Shown: positions 29,202-38,382 of the stretch, piece after piece
Position numbering within the stretch: position 1 is the stretch's first letter
Layout of the letters: the number at the start of each line of letters is the position of its first letter
From: Hyphomicrobiales bacterium
Lineage (GTDB): Bacteria > Pseudomonadota > Alphaproteobacteria > Rhizobiales > Rhizobiaceae
Assembly (NCBI GenBank): GCA_900470155.1
Contig: UBZT01000009.1
Span: forward strand, 951,524-1,015,523
DNA: 64,000 nucleotides
Direction of reading: 5' to 3'
The notes under the pieces: generated by a model
Seen by the model: only the letters and a program-made list of their open reading frames with translations
Told to the model about the DNA's origin: nothing
The model's database searches: none
Made by a program: the position numbers and the translations under genes

Positions 29202-31028
29202 ATGATCGACCTGATTGCCCACAACCTTGCACCGATCATGTTCACCAGCGTCATGGCGCTATTGCTTCTTGGCTATCCTGTCGCGTTCACGCTGGCAGCG
29301 GGTGGACTGATCTACTTTGCCATCGGGGTCGAACTGTCGGTCTTCTCCTCCGAAATCCGCCTGTTCTGGCCCCTGCTGCAATCCCATCCGGAGCGCATCT
29401 ATGGGATCATGTACAACGACACCCTGTTGTCGATCCCGTTCTTCACGCTGATGGGTATTATCCTTGAGCGATCCCGCATGGCCGAGGATCTGCTCGACAC
29501 GATCGGCCAGCTCTTTGGCCCGGTCCGTGGCGGTCTCGCCTATGCGGTCATCCTCGTCGGCGCGCTGCTGGGTGCCACAACCGGCGTTGTTGCGGCTTCC
29601 GTCATGGCCATGGGCCTGATCTCGCTGCCGATCATGCTGCGCTACAAATACAACGGTCCCCTGGTTTCGGGAACGATCGCGGCGTCGGGAACGCTGGCAC
29701 AGATCGTGCCGCCGTCGCTCGTCCTGATCGTCATGGCCGACCAGCTTGGCCGCTCCGTCGGCGACATGTATGTCGGCGCACTCTATCCGGCCCTGATGAT
29801 CGTCGCCGCCTATTGCGCCTATATCTTCATGGTCACATTGATCAAGCCCGAATGGGCCCCCGCCCTTCCCAAGGAAGCGCGCACGCTTGGCGATGGCGTC
29901 ACCTCGCTGTTTGTCATGATCGCCGTCGGCGTCGGCCTCTATTTCCTCGGCCACGAGGTGCTGTTTACCGGCATCGCCAGCCCCGAATGGCAACTGGTCT
30001 CGGCATTGAGCTTCAGCGTCATTGCCGTCTATGTCTTCGCGCTGGCCAACAAAGCGTTCACCCTCAACATCATTTCCCGCCTGGCGCAGGAAGTGGTGAT
30101 CGTGATGATCCCGCCGCTCGCCCTGATCTTCCTGGTTCTCGGCACGATCTTCCTCGGCATTGCCACGCCGACCGAAGGGGGCGCGATGGGGGCAGCTGGC
30201 GCCCTGATCATCGCAACGGCCAAGCGCCGCATGTCGATCGCGATCCTGAAGAACGCCCTGGACGCCACCACGCGCCTCTCGGCCTTTGTCATGATGATCC
30301 TGATCGGCGCCCGCGTGTTCGGCCTGACCTTCTACGGCATCAACGGCAATGTCTGGATCGAAGACCTGATGCTGGCACTGCCCGGCGGCGAATATGGCTT
30401 CCTGATCGCCGTCACGATCATCATCTTCATCCTCGGCTGCTTCCTCGATTTCTTCGAAATCGCCTTCATCATGGTTCCGCTGCTGGCACCGGTCGCCCAG
30501 AGCCATGGCATCGACCTTGTCTGGTTCGGCATCATTCTCGGCATCAACCTGCAGACATCCTTCCTGACGCCGCCGTTCGGTTTCTCGCTGTTCTACTTGC
30601 GCTCGGTCGCGCCTGAAGGTCGATGGAAGGACAAGGTCACGGGGCAGATGCGCGACGGGATCAAGACGCTGGATATCTACAAGGGCGTCGTGCCCTATAT
30701 CATCATTCAGTTTCTGATGATTCTGATCGTCATCGCCTTCCCCGGACTGGTCATGCACTACAAGGGAGATCAGGCAGTGCCGAATGGTGAGACGATCCAA
30801 ATCCAGATCCCGAATTCCGGACTGGACAATGGTGGCTCGACACAGCCGAACTTTGGCCTTCCGCCGCTCGGAAGCGACGGTGGCGCAACGCCGCAGCCGA
30901 ATTTCGGTCTCCCGCCGCTCGGCGACAACGGCCTGCCGGGGCAGGCTCCGGCGCCCGCGCCGGCCGGTGCGGCACCGGTCGTTCCGGCCCCCGCGATCGA
31001 TCTCAGTCAGCCGCCGGTCATCCAGTAG
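29202..31028 (+). CDS. dctM: TRAP transporter large permease (DctM type) with Pro/Gly-rich C-terminal tail
   Basis: A 608-residue protein. A standard large TRAP subunit with many membrane helices occupies roughly residues 1-525, including the conserved GATTGVVAASV region and ATPTEGGAMGAAGAL. The last ~80 residues form an unusual hydrophilic tail rich in Pro, Gly and Asn with two copies of QPNFGLPPLG followed by an Ala-Pro stretch. Most DctM proteins are about 430 residues; larger ones exist in the FcbT3/TakM type. The tail is in frame, with no stop or frameshift, and its codon use is similar to the rest. It would extend from the last helix; its side of the membrane was not determined. It probably serves with the TakP-like receptor on the other strand. 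Confidence 0.9.
   Translation: MIDLIAHNLAPIMFTSVMALLLLGYPVAFTLAAGGLIYFAIGVELSVFSSEIRLFWPLLQSHPERIYGIMYNDTLLSIPFFTLMGIILERSRMAEDLLDTIGQLFGPVRGGLAYAVILVGALLGATTGVVAASVMAMGLISLPIMLRYKYNGPLVSGTIAASGTLAQIVPPSLVLIVMADQLGRSVGDMYVGALYPALMIVAAYCAYIFMVTLIKPEWAPALPKEARTLGDGVTSLFVMIAVGVGLYFLGHEVLFTGIASPEWQLVSALSFSVIAVYVFALANKAFTLNIISRLAQEVVIVMIPPLALIFLVLGTIFLGIATPTEGGAMGAAGALIIATAKRRMSIAILKNALDATTRLSAFVMMILIGARVFGLTFYGINGNVWIEDLMLALPGGEYGFLIAVTIIIFILGCFLDFFEIAFIMVPLLAPVAQSHGIDLVWFGIILGINLQTSFLTPPFGFSLFYLRSVAPEGRWKDKVTGQMRDGIKTLDIYKGVVPYIIIQFLMILIVIAFPGLVMHYKGDQAVPNGETIQIQIPNSGLDNGGSTQPNFGLPPLGSDGGATPQPNFGLPPLGDNGLPGQAPAPAPAGAAPVVPAPAIDLSQPPVIQ
30843..30922 (+). repeat. Imperfect 29-base direct repeat in the dctM tail
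   Basis: Two copies (30843-30871 and 30894-30922) encode the same ten residues QPNFGLPPLG with a few synonymous differences. Synonymous changes with an unchanged peptide suggest selection for the protein repeat, not a recent DNA duplication. Confidence 0.8.
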
Positions 31029-31075
31029 CCACGGCCAGCAGCAACGGCCATCGGTCACGACATGCCTGCGCAGAC

Positions 31076-31105
31076 AAAAACCCCGGTCACCAGACCGGGG
31101 TTTTT
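31076..31105 (+). terminator. Terminator after dctM
   Basis: A perfect 12-bp stem (31076-31087 with 31094-31105) with a 6-base loop, ending in TTTTT. Confidence 0.88.
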
Positions 31106-31137
31106 CATTGCCGCAACAGCAAGCCGTTGCTCAAATA

Positions 31138-31167
31138 GAAAAGGCCCCGGACGAATGCCGGGGCCTC
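31138..31167 (-). terminator. Terminator after the TakP-like receptor gene
   Basis: Arms 31142-31150 and 31158-31166 form a 9-bp GC-rich stem. Read on the minus strand it is followed by TTTTCTATTTG. It lies about 32 bases after the receptor stop. With the dctM terminator it keeps the convergent genes apart. Confidence 0.75.
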
Positions 31168-31198
31168 ACCATGTTGCGATCCTGTCGTCTGGCAGCGA

Positions 31199-32612
<1,414 letters not shown>

Positions 32613-33365
32613 ATGCCGAAGCCGATCATTGCCATTCCCGCCGATATTCGCCAGTTCGATGGCGCGAACTGGCATGCCGCACAGAATCAGTATGTCAGCG
32701 CCGCATTGAAGGTCGCCGATGTCATGTCCTTCATCCTTCCGGCCTTCGAAGAGGGCAATGATACCGATGCCATCCTTGATCGCGTCGATGGCGTGATCGT
32801 TTCGGGATCTGCCACCAATGTGCACCCCTCGCTCTACGGCGCCGTGGCAACCGAAGCCGATGGCCCCTTCGACCCGGCGCGCGATGCAACAACGCTGCCT
32901 TTGATCCGGCGCGCGATCGACCGCGGCATACCCCTGCTGGCGATCTGCCGCGGCATCCAGGAACTGAATGTGGCCATGGGCGGCACGCTTGCTTCCGAGA
33001 TCCAGGAGCAGCCGGGCATGTGGGACCACCGCAAGCCACAGCATGCCGACCGCGACGTTATGTACAGCATCCGCCAGGATGTGATCATTGCCGAAGGCTC
33101 GTGCATCGCCCGCTATCTCGGCGCCGGCCCGGTTCCGGTCAATTCCCTGCATCGCCAGGCCATCTCGAAGACCGCGCCACGCCTGCAGGTCGAAGCGCTG
33201 GCCGAGGACGGCACGATCGAAGCCGTATCGGTGATCGACGCCAAGGGATTTGCCATCGGCGTGCAATGGCATCCGGAATATTGGGCCGAAACCGACAAGC
33301 CGTCGCGGGCCCTGTTCGAAGCCTTCGGCGATGCCGTCAGGGCCTATGTCGCCGCGCGCGGCTGA
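32613..33365 (+). CDS. Gamma-glutamyl hydrolase family protein (peptidase C26, PuuD-like)
   Basis: A 250-residue class I glutamine-amidotransferase-fold hydrolase. The catalytic triad is C112 in LLAICRGIQE, H220 and E222 in VQWHPEYW. The PuuD branch cleaves gamma-glutamyl-gamma-aminobutyrate in putrescine breakdown. Other pathway genes (glutamyl-putrescine synthase, oxidase, dehydrogenase) are not here, so the substrate is uncertain. It is a single gene on the plus strand facing the protease-inhibitor-like gene, 6 bases apart at their stops. Confidence 0.88.
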   Translation: MPKPIIAIPADIRQFDGANWHAAQNQYVSAALKVADVMSFILPAFEEGNDTDAILDRVDGVIVSGSATNVHPSLYGAVATEADGPFDPARDATTLPLIRRAIDRGIPLLAICRGIQELNVAMGGTLASEIQEQPGMWDHRKPQHADRDVMYSIRQDVIIAEGSCIARYLGAGPVPVNSLHRQAISKTAPRLQVEALAEDGTIEAVSVIDAKGFAIGVQWHPEYWAETDKPSRALFEAFGDAVRAYVAARG

Positions 33366-33371
33366 AAGCCG

Positions 33372-33839
33372 TTACGGCAGCATCAAAAGCGCGATATCGA
33401 CCCCGGCCGGATCGGCGACCTCATAGGAAAAGCTCTTGCTGCGCACCAGCGTCAGCACCAGGGCGCCGTTGCCATTGCTCAGCGTAACGGATCCGTCATC
33501 GTTCTGCGTCCAGTTTTCGACCCTTGCCAGGCCCGGCCAAACGCTGTCGCAATCGGGCGGCGCGAAAAAGCCGCGGCTGCGACTGGTCAAGGTTGCACCG
33601 CGCTCGACCAGACAGACCGTCTTGCTGTCAAAATTGGAGATGGAAAAAACCGCCGGCGGGGACGCATGCATGTTGCTCGCCGACATGATCTGGGGCCGCA
33701 AGGGGATCGTTCCGGCAATGATCGGGTCGGCACGTTCCAGATCGACGGCTCGGCCATCCGCCCGCCACAGCGCTAAGGCCCCCGCCGTCAGGCCGGCGAA
33801 GCAAAGACTTGTCGTCAGCACCAGGGCATATGCCTTCAT
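33372..33839 (-). CDS. AprI/Inh-like metalloprotease inhibitor, putative
   Basis: A protein of 155 residues from the ATG at 33839, preceded by an AAGG ribosome site; a longer start at 33872 is possible. The N-terminus MKAYALVLTTSLCFAGL is a signal peptide or anchor. The C-terminal ~100 residues match the lipocalin-like AprI/Inh pattern of a pair of cysteines (VCLVERG and PPDCDSVWPGL) followed by VENWTQNDDGSVTL. Family members bind serralysin-type proteases in the periplasm of the producer. No serralysin gene is in the window. The assignment is moderate. Confidence 0.6.
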   Translation of the reverse strand: MKAYALVLTTSLCFAGLTAGALALWRADGRAVDLERADPIIAGTIPLRPQIMSASNMHASPPAVFSISNFDSKTVCLVERGATLTSRSRGFFAPPDCDSVWPGLARVENWTQNDDGSVTLSNGNGALVLTLVRSKSFSYEVADPAGVDIALLMLP

Positions 33840-33951
33840 CGGAGCCTTCCAGGTCGGAACCGCATGTTTCATTCAAAAACATGCGCCCCGAAGCTTGCGG
33901 AAGGCTGGATGAAATGTGCCCCACCAGTCACCTGTTTCGGTGGCTCGCGGA

Positions 33952-34914
33952 TCAGGCCTTGAACGGCGTCTCGGGCACCGGCGTCAGCGGCCGTCCCGTA
34001 TCGAACCAGGCGATCACGTTGTCGACCACGAGATCCGCCATCGCATTGCGCGTCGGAATGGACGCCGAGGCGACATGCGGCAACAGCGAGACGTTTTCGA
34101 GGTCGAGGAACTCTGCCGGAACCTTCGGCTCCTCGGCAAAGACGTCGAGGCCGGCAGCCGCGATCGTTCCCTCATTGAGCGCTTGGATCAAGGCCGGCTC
34201 GTCCACGGTCGTTCCACGCCCGACATTGATCAGAACGCCGCTCGGCCCCAGCGCCTTCAGCACATCGGCATTGATTGCACCAACGGTTTCAGGCGTCTTC
34301 GGAACGATCGAGATCAGGGTATCGACGGCCGAAGCCAGCCCGAGAAGCGTATCGTGATAGCCATAGGTGACGTCGCTGCGCGGCCGGCGTGTATGGTAGC
34401 TGATCGTCACCTTGAACGGCTCGAGCCGGGCAGCGATCTCCAATCCGATCCGCCCGAGCCCATGAATGCCGACATGGCGCCCTTTCAGCGACAGCGGCGA
34501 CAGGGCAAATGACCCTTCCTGTGCCCAGCGACCGGCGCGCAGATAGTTTTCCGCCGCCGGAAACCGGCGCACCGTATTGAGCAGAAGCGCAATCGCCGTA
34601 TCGGCAACTTCATCGTTCAGCACGTCTGGCGTATGGGTTACGACAATGCCGCGGGCAGCAGCAGCCTGCACGTCCACACCGTCATAGCCGACGCCGAAAC
34701 TCGCGATCATCTGCAGGTTGGGCAGAATGTCGATCAGGCTGGCCGGGAACTGGCCCGATACGGCGGCACCGACAACCTTCGCCGCCTGCGCTGGCGTCAG
34801 GCCGGGCTCGTCCGCACTGGCGATTTCCAGAAGTTCGAAACGCTCGGCAAGACGTGCGCGAGCACGCGGATGAATACGCCCCGGGATGAGGACAGTGATG
34901 CGCTCAGCGCTCAT
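33952..34914 (-). CDS. D-isomer-specific 2-hydroxyacid dehydrogenase
   Basis: A 320-residue NAD(P)-dependent enzyme of the glyoxylate/hydroxypyruvate reductase type. The dinucleotide loop GIHGLGRIG lies near residue 150. Catalytic residues are visible as Arg in INVGRGTTVDEPAL, an acidic residue in the FAEEPKVP region, and His in LLPHVASAS. It starts 20 bases after the LacI stop on the same strand and is probably co-transcribed with the regulator. The substrate, perhaps a sugar-derived 2-keto acid, is not defined. The length is typical. Confidence 0.92.
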   Translation of the reverse strand: MSAERITVLIPGRIHPRARARLAERFELLEIASADEPGLTPAQAAKVVGAAVSGQFPASLIDILPNLQMIASFGVGYDGVDVQAAAARGIVVTHTPDVLNDEVADTAIALLLNTVRRFPAAENYLRAGRWAQEGSFALSPLSLKGRHVGIHGLGRIGLEIAARLEPFKVTISYHTRRPRSDVTYGYHDTLLGLASAVDTLISIVPKTPETVGAINADVLKALGPSGVLINVGRGTTVDEPALIQALNEGTIAAAGLDVFAEEPKVPAEFLDLENVSLLPHVASASIPTRNAMADLVVDNVIAWFDTGRPLTPVPETPFKA

Positions 34915-34933
34915 GATGATCTCCTTGGCTCGA

Positions 34934-35950
34934 TCAGCGGCGGATAGGGGCGGTCGATTGACGGATCCGCATTTCCGGCTTGATCAGATGGATGCCGTCC
35001 GGCTCATGGCTGCCGGCCAGCTTGTCGAGCAGCGCGCGCGCCGCAAGGCGCCCGACTTCGGCCTGGCCGTTCCAGACAGTGGTCAGCGACGGCGTGGCGA
35101 TCGAGGCTTCCTCGAGATCGTCATAGCCGGTCACGGAAATATCCTGCCCGGGAATGAGGCCGGCGCGGGCAATACCGTTCATCAGGCCGATGGCCACCAG
35201 ATCGTTCCAGCACACGGCCGCCGTCGGCTTTTGCGGCAGTGACAAGAAATGCACCGCTGCTTCGAAACCGCCCTGCTTGGTGCGCGGACCAGGAATGCGC
35301 AGACTGGTATCCACCTCGATCCCGGCCTTGCGCAATGCATTGACATAGCCCTGGTAACGGTCGCGGCCAGTCGAGGTCTGGTCCGTGCCGCCGATCATCG
35401 CGATGTGGCGATGGCCGAGCCCGATCAGGTGGTTGGTCGCCAGCGAAATCCCATAGGTATCGTCACCGCGATAGATCGGCACATCGACGCCTTCCATGGA
35501 GCGCGCCACGAAGATCGCCGGCATGCCGTTGTTTTCGGCAAGCTGCACATCCTCCGGCGGCGTGCCGATGGCCGGCGACATGATCACGCCATCGCCGCCA
35601 AGCTGCAGCAGGGTTTCGATGAACATGCGCTGCTTGTCGACGGAATCGTAATGGTTCGACAGAATGAAGGTATGGCGGCTGCGGTCGAGTTCGGTCTCGA
35701 TCGCCTTCAGGATTTCGCCGTAAAACGGGTTCATGATGTCATGCACCACGACGCCGATGATCCCGGACCGAGACGTGCGCAGGCTGGCGGCGCGACGATT
35801 GTAGATATAGCCGAGGGTTCGGGCCTGTTCCTTGATCTTCTCGCGTGTATCGACAGCCACAAGCGGACTGTCACGCAAAGCAAGGGAAATGGTCGCCGTC
35901 GATAGCCCAAGGCTCTCGGCAATCGTTGAAAGCTTCACCTTTTGAGCCAC
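34934..35950 (-). CDS. LacI family transcriptional regulator
   Basis: A 338-residue regulator starting with GTG. The N-terminal helix-turn-helix KLSTIAESLGLSTATISLAL is at residues 5-24, with the hinge helix RRAASLRTSRS following. The C-terminal part is a periplasmic-binding-like effector domain, with SLALRDSPLVAVDT and GGDGVIMSPAIG among family features. It probably controls itself and the 2-hydroxyacid dehydrogenase downstream. A perfect 12-bp palindrome 50 bases upstream of the start is a candidate operator. The effector is unknown. Confidence 0.93.
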   Translation of the reverse strand: MAQKVKLSTIAESLGLSTATISLALRDSPLVAVDTREKIKEQARTLGYIYNRRAASLRTSRSGIIGVVVHDIMNPFYGEILKAIETELDRSRHTFILSNHYDSVDKQRMFIETLLQLGGDGVIMSPAIGTPPEDVQLAENNGMPAIFVARSMEGVDVPIYRGDDTYGISLATNHLIGLGHRHIAMIGGTDQTSTGRDRYQGYVNALRKAGIEVDTSLRIPGPRTKQGGFEAAVHFLSLPQKPTAAVCWNDLVAIGLMNGIARAGLIPGQDISVTGYDDLEEASIATPSLTTVWNGQAEVGRLAARALLDKLAGSHEPDGIHLIKPEMRIRQSTAPIRR

Positions 35951-36000
35951 GTATCCTCCCTCGCAGCAAACCAGAAGCGCCGCCTTCGCAGACTTAAACA

Positions 36001-36012
36001 GTTTAATTAAAC
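36001..36012. promoter_or_regulatory. Perfect 12-bp palindrome upstream of lacI-type gene
   Basis: GTTTAATTAAAC is its own reverse complement. It lies 50 bases upstream of the LacI-family start codon and before the end of the MarR gene. It lacks the central CG of many LacI operators, so it could be an operator or merely AT-rich promoter DNA. Confidence 0.4.
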
Positions 36013-36028
36013 AATTGAAATCGTCTTT

Positions 36029-36586
36029 TCAATCTTCATCTTCGCCAGACCCCGCAACAGGCTCCATGCTTGGCCGCAAAACGCCGGCCTTTTCGGACAA
36101 ATTGGCCTCGACCGAGATCAATAGCTTGATCAGCGATTTTATCTCCTTGCCGGACAGACCAAGCGTTGCCTGTCGTTCGCAATCGGCGGCCGCAAGAGCG
36201 ATGCGCTCGACGCTGCTGCGCCCCTCTTCCGTCAGATAGACCTTTGTCAGTCGCGCGTCGCGTTCGTCCGCCTGGCGGGTAACGAAGCCCTGCGCCTCCA
36301 TGCGTCCGATGGTCCGCGTCATTGTCGGCGCCTTGACTCCCAGCTTCTGCGCCAGCATGCCCGGCGTCAGTCCGTCTTCCTGAGCAAGCAGTTGCACGAC
36401 GCCGTCCTGGCCAGCGTAAAGGCCGCTATCGGCAAGACCGTGCGACAGTCGCGTGCGCATGGCGCGCGCAACCTGGGTCACGGAAGCGGCGAGCAGACCG
36501 GGTTGGGAAAAGTCTCTCTTCTTCGAACCCTTCTTCTTCTCGCTCTTCTCACCGCGATCCTTGTCGCCTTTGTCCTTTTTCGCCAT
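36029..36586 (-). CDS. MarR family transcriptional regulator
   Basis: A 185-residue regulator from the ATG at 36586, which has GGGAGA at a good distance. The first 27 residues are very rich in Lys, Asp and Glu and are unlike typical MarR. The winged helix includes QDGVVQLLAQEDGLTPGMLAQKLGVKAPTMTRTIGRME and the wing ERDARLTKVYLTEEG. It is divergent from the creatininase-family gene with 106 bases between starts, where two 12-bp direct repeats sit. It probably regulates itself and/or that gene. An in-frame extension upstream, running into the creatininase gene, is rejected. Confidence 0.9.
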   Translation of the reverse strand: MAKKDKGDKDRGEKSEKKKGSKKRDFSQPGLLAASVTQVARAMRTRLSHGLADSGLYAGQDGVVQLLAQEDGLTPGMLAQKLGVKAPTMTRTIGRMEAQGFVTRQADERDARLTKVYLTEEGRSSVERIALAAADCERQATLGLSGKEIKSLIKLLISVEANLSEKAGVLRPSMEPVAGSGEDED

Positions 36587-36616
36587 TAGTCTCCCTCGCG
36601 CCACTCGACGCACGCA

Positions 36617-36642
36617 CGATGGGTGCCCCTCGATGGGTGCCC
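36617..36642. repeat. Tandem 12-bp direct repeat in the MarR/creatininase promoter region
   Basis: CGATGGGTGCCC occurs at 36617-36628 and again at 36631-36642, a 14-base period. It lies between divergent starts and could be a regulator binding array. Confidence 0.55.
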
Positions 36643-36692
36643 GGTGCGACCTGCGCGCGAAAGTCATAACGAAGATCAGGAAGGGATGCCAG

Positions 36693-37493
36693 ATGGCGAG
36701 GCCAAAGCCGTTGTTCAGGGATAACGATCCGCATACGGCGCCGACCGAGCGCGCCGACTGGATCGCGGTCCTGCCGCTCGGCGCGACCGAACAGCACGGT
36801 CCGCATCTGCCCTTCGAGACCGACACGATCATCGCCCAAGGCATTGTCGACCGGCTGATCGCCGTCCTGCCTGCAGACCTTCCCGCCACCGTCCTGCCGG
36901 TCGAGCCGGTCGGATATTCCATCGAGCACATGGATGCCGAAGGCACAAGGACGCTTGCTTTCGAGGAAGCTGTCAACCGATGGCTGACCATCGCCGCAGA
37001 TCTGCATGAGGCGGGCATTCGCAAACTCGTTCTTTTAAACGCGCATGGCGGCAATTCACCGCTTCTGACCATCGTTGCCACCGAGGCACGCATGCGTTTC
37101 GACATGCTCGTCGTCGCGACTAGCTGGACCCGCTTCGGCATTCCGGAACGGGTCGTCTCTCCCGAAGCCAAGGCGATCGACATCCATGGCGGCGACATCG
37201 AGACCTCGGTCATGCTGGCCCTGCGCCCGGGCCTCGTCGACATGGCGAAAGCGGCAAATTTCCCCTCCCGCCAGTCCGACTTTACCACACGCTTCAAGCA
37301 CCTGCGCGCCTATGGCCCGCATGCCTTCGGCTGGAAAATGTCCGATCTCAATCCGCAAGGCGTCGCCGGCAATGCCAGTGCGGCAACCGCCGAAAAGGGC
37401 GAGGAACTGCTGTCTCATGCTGTGAATGGGCTGGTCGAATTGCTGCGGGATATGCACGCATTCGATGTAGGCGATTTCAAGCCAAACTTGTAA
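36693..37493 (+). CDS. Creatininase family protein
   Basis: A 266-residue metal-dependent amidohydrolase-like protein. The metal-site motifs are PLGATEQHGPHLPFETD (residues 29-45), LLNAHGGNSP and the later IDIHGGDIETS. The family covers creatinine amidohydrolase and MftE-like or FAPy hydrolase-type enzymes, so no substrate is assigned. The ATG at 36693 has AGGAAGG upstream; earlier in-frame starts cross the MarR gene and are not family-like. It is divergent from the MarR regulator. Confidence 0.9.
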   Translation: MARPKPLFRDNDPHTAPTERADWIAVLPLGATEQHGPHLPFETDTIIAQGIVDRLIAVLPADLPATVLPVEPVGYSIEHMDAEGTRTLAFEEAVNRWLTIAADLHEAGIRKLVLLNAHGGNSPLLTIVATEARMRFDMLVVATSWTRFGIPERVVSPEAKAIDIHGGDIETSVMLALRPGLVDMAKAANFPSRQSDFTTRFKHLRAYGPHAFGWKMSDLNPQGVAGNASAATAEKGEELLSHAVNGLVELLRDMHAFDVGDFKPNL

Positions 37494-37546
37494 ACCAGCC
37501 ATTCCGCGCGCATAGTCTCGGTAGGCCGATGTCATGGGAGAAACCT

Positions 37547-37831
37547 ATGCGCATATCCATCGAGAAAGCAGCCGGGCGCTTCGAGGAATTGATCGAAAGG
37601 GCAGAGCGCGGGGAAAGTGTCGTCCTCACGCGCAACGACCAGCCGACCGCGGTTTTGCAGGCGGTCAACGCTGCAGAATTGCCGCACGATGCAACACTTT
37701 CACCCGATGAAAAAGACCAGAGACTTGCAGCAATTCTGAATAATGTGCGCGGCAAACGAGACCTCTATCCGGATGTTTCAGCCGAGCGCAGTCAGGATTT
37801 TCTCTATGATGAGAATGGCCTGCCTGGATGA
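37547..37831 (+). CDS. Antitoxin of the Phd/YefM type
   Basis: A 94-residue protein from ATG 37547, which has GGAGA six bases upstream; an ATG 18 bases earlier is possible. The N-terminal domain shows the Phd/YefM pattern AAGRFEELIERAERGESVVLTRNDQPTAVLQ. The C-terminal part is charged and likely wraps the toxin. Its stop overlaps the toxin ATG in ATGA, a classical coupling that keeps antitoxin synthesis ahead. Such antitoxins bind their own promoter. Confidence 0.9.
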   Translation: MRISIEKAAGRFEELIERAERGESVVLTRNDQPTAVLQAVNAAELPHDATLSPDEKDQRLAAILNNVRGKRDLYPDVSAERSQDFLYDENGLPG

Positions 37832-38217
37832 TTGTCGTGGATACATCTGTTTTGATGGCTATTCTGAAGACTGAACCCGGGGCTCGCGACTGCTGGCTTC
37901 GTTTGAAGCGTGAACAACAGGTATCACTTTCTGCCGGAACGCTGACAGAGGCGATGATAGTCGCAACAAGACAGGGTTATCGGAACGAAATGCAGGATTT
38001 GATCGCCCTCACGGTTTCCGACGTGATCGACCTGACGCCCTCCCGCGCTGAACACGCTGCAAGCGCCTATGCCCGTTGGGGTAAGGGTTTCCACCCGGCT
38101 GGCCTGAATTTCGGCGATTGCTTTTCTTATACGCTGGCCGCTGAGCTGGACTGTCCGCTTCTCTTCATCGGCAACGACTTTGCCCGCACCGAGATCCGCT
38201 CCGCTCTTGCCGGCTAA
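37828..38217 (+). CDS. vapC: VapC-type PIN-domain toxin
   Basis: A 129-residue PIN-domain ribonuclease. The acidic residues of the active site are D5 (VVDTSVLM), E41 (TLTEAMIV), D97 (NFGDCFSY) and D117 (GNDFART). Family members cleave tRNA or rRNA when the antitoxin is degraded. All acidic residues are present, so the toxin should be active. It overlaps the antitoxin by 4 bases. Confidence 0.93.
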   Translation: MIVVDTSVLMAILKTEPGARDCWLRLKREQQVSLSAGTLTEAMIVATRQGYRNEMQDLIALTVSDVIDLTPSRAEHAASAYARWGKGFHPAGLNFGDCFSYTLAAELDCPLLFIGNDFARTEIRSALAG

Positions 38218-38302
38218 GATCCCTGGCCCGATGCACAAGCCCTGAGCGGATCTTTCTCCCATTGTTGTGTCCACCGGCAAAACTGGCAACAAAGCCTTTG
38301 AA

Positions 38303-38316
38303 CTGGCGCGCGCCAG
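38303..38316. promoter_or_regulatory. Perfect 14-bp palindrome upstream of the COG0523 gene
   Basis: CTGGCGCGCGCCAG is its own reverse complement. It lies 66-79 bases before the GTPase start, after the toxin stop. It may be a regulator site or a hairpin; no T run follows. Confidence 0.35.
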
Positions 38317-38329
38317 AGCCTATATGACG

Positions 38330-38347
38330 GTAACACCATAACATGCC
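38330..38347. promoter_or_regulatory. Zur-box-like sequence upstream of the COG0523 gene
   Basis: GTAACACCATAACATGCC agrees at 12 of 18 positions with the alphaproteobacterial zinc-uptake regulator pattern as I remember it, including an intact ATAACAT half. It ends 35 bases before the start codon. The left half is poor. Confidence 0.35.
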
Positions 38348-38382
38348 GCAGTCCGCGGCGACCCACTCTGTTCGAGGTTTTC

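Noticed and set aside
29259..31058. A 599-codon minus-strand open frame opposite the TRAP large permease
   Set aside because: It is very rich in Asp, Gln and Arg, as expected for the complement of membrane-helix codons. It has no independent support.
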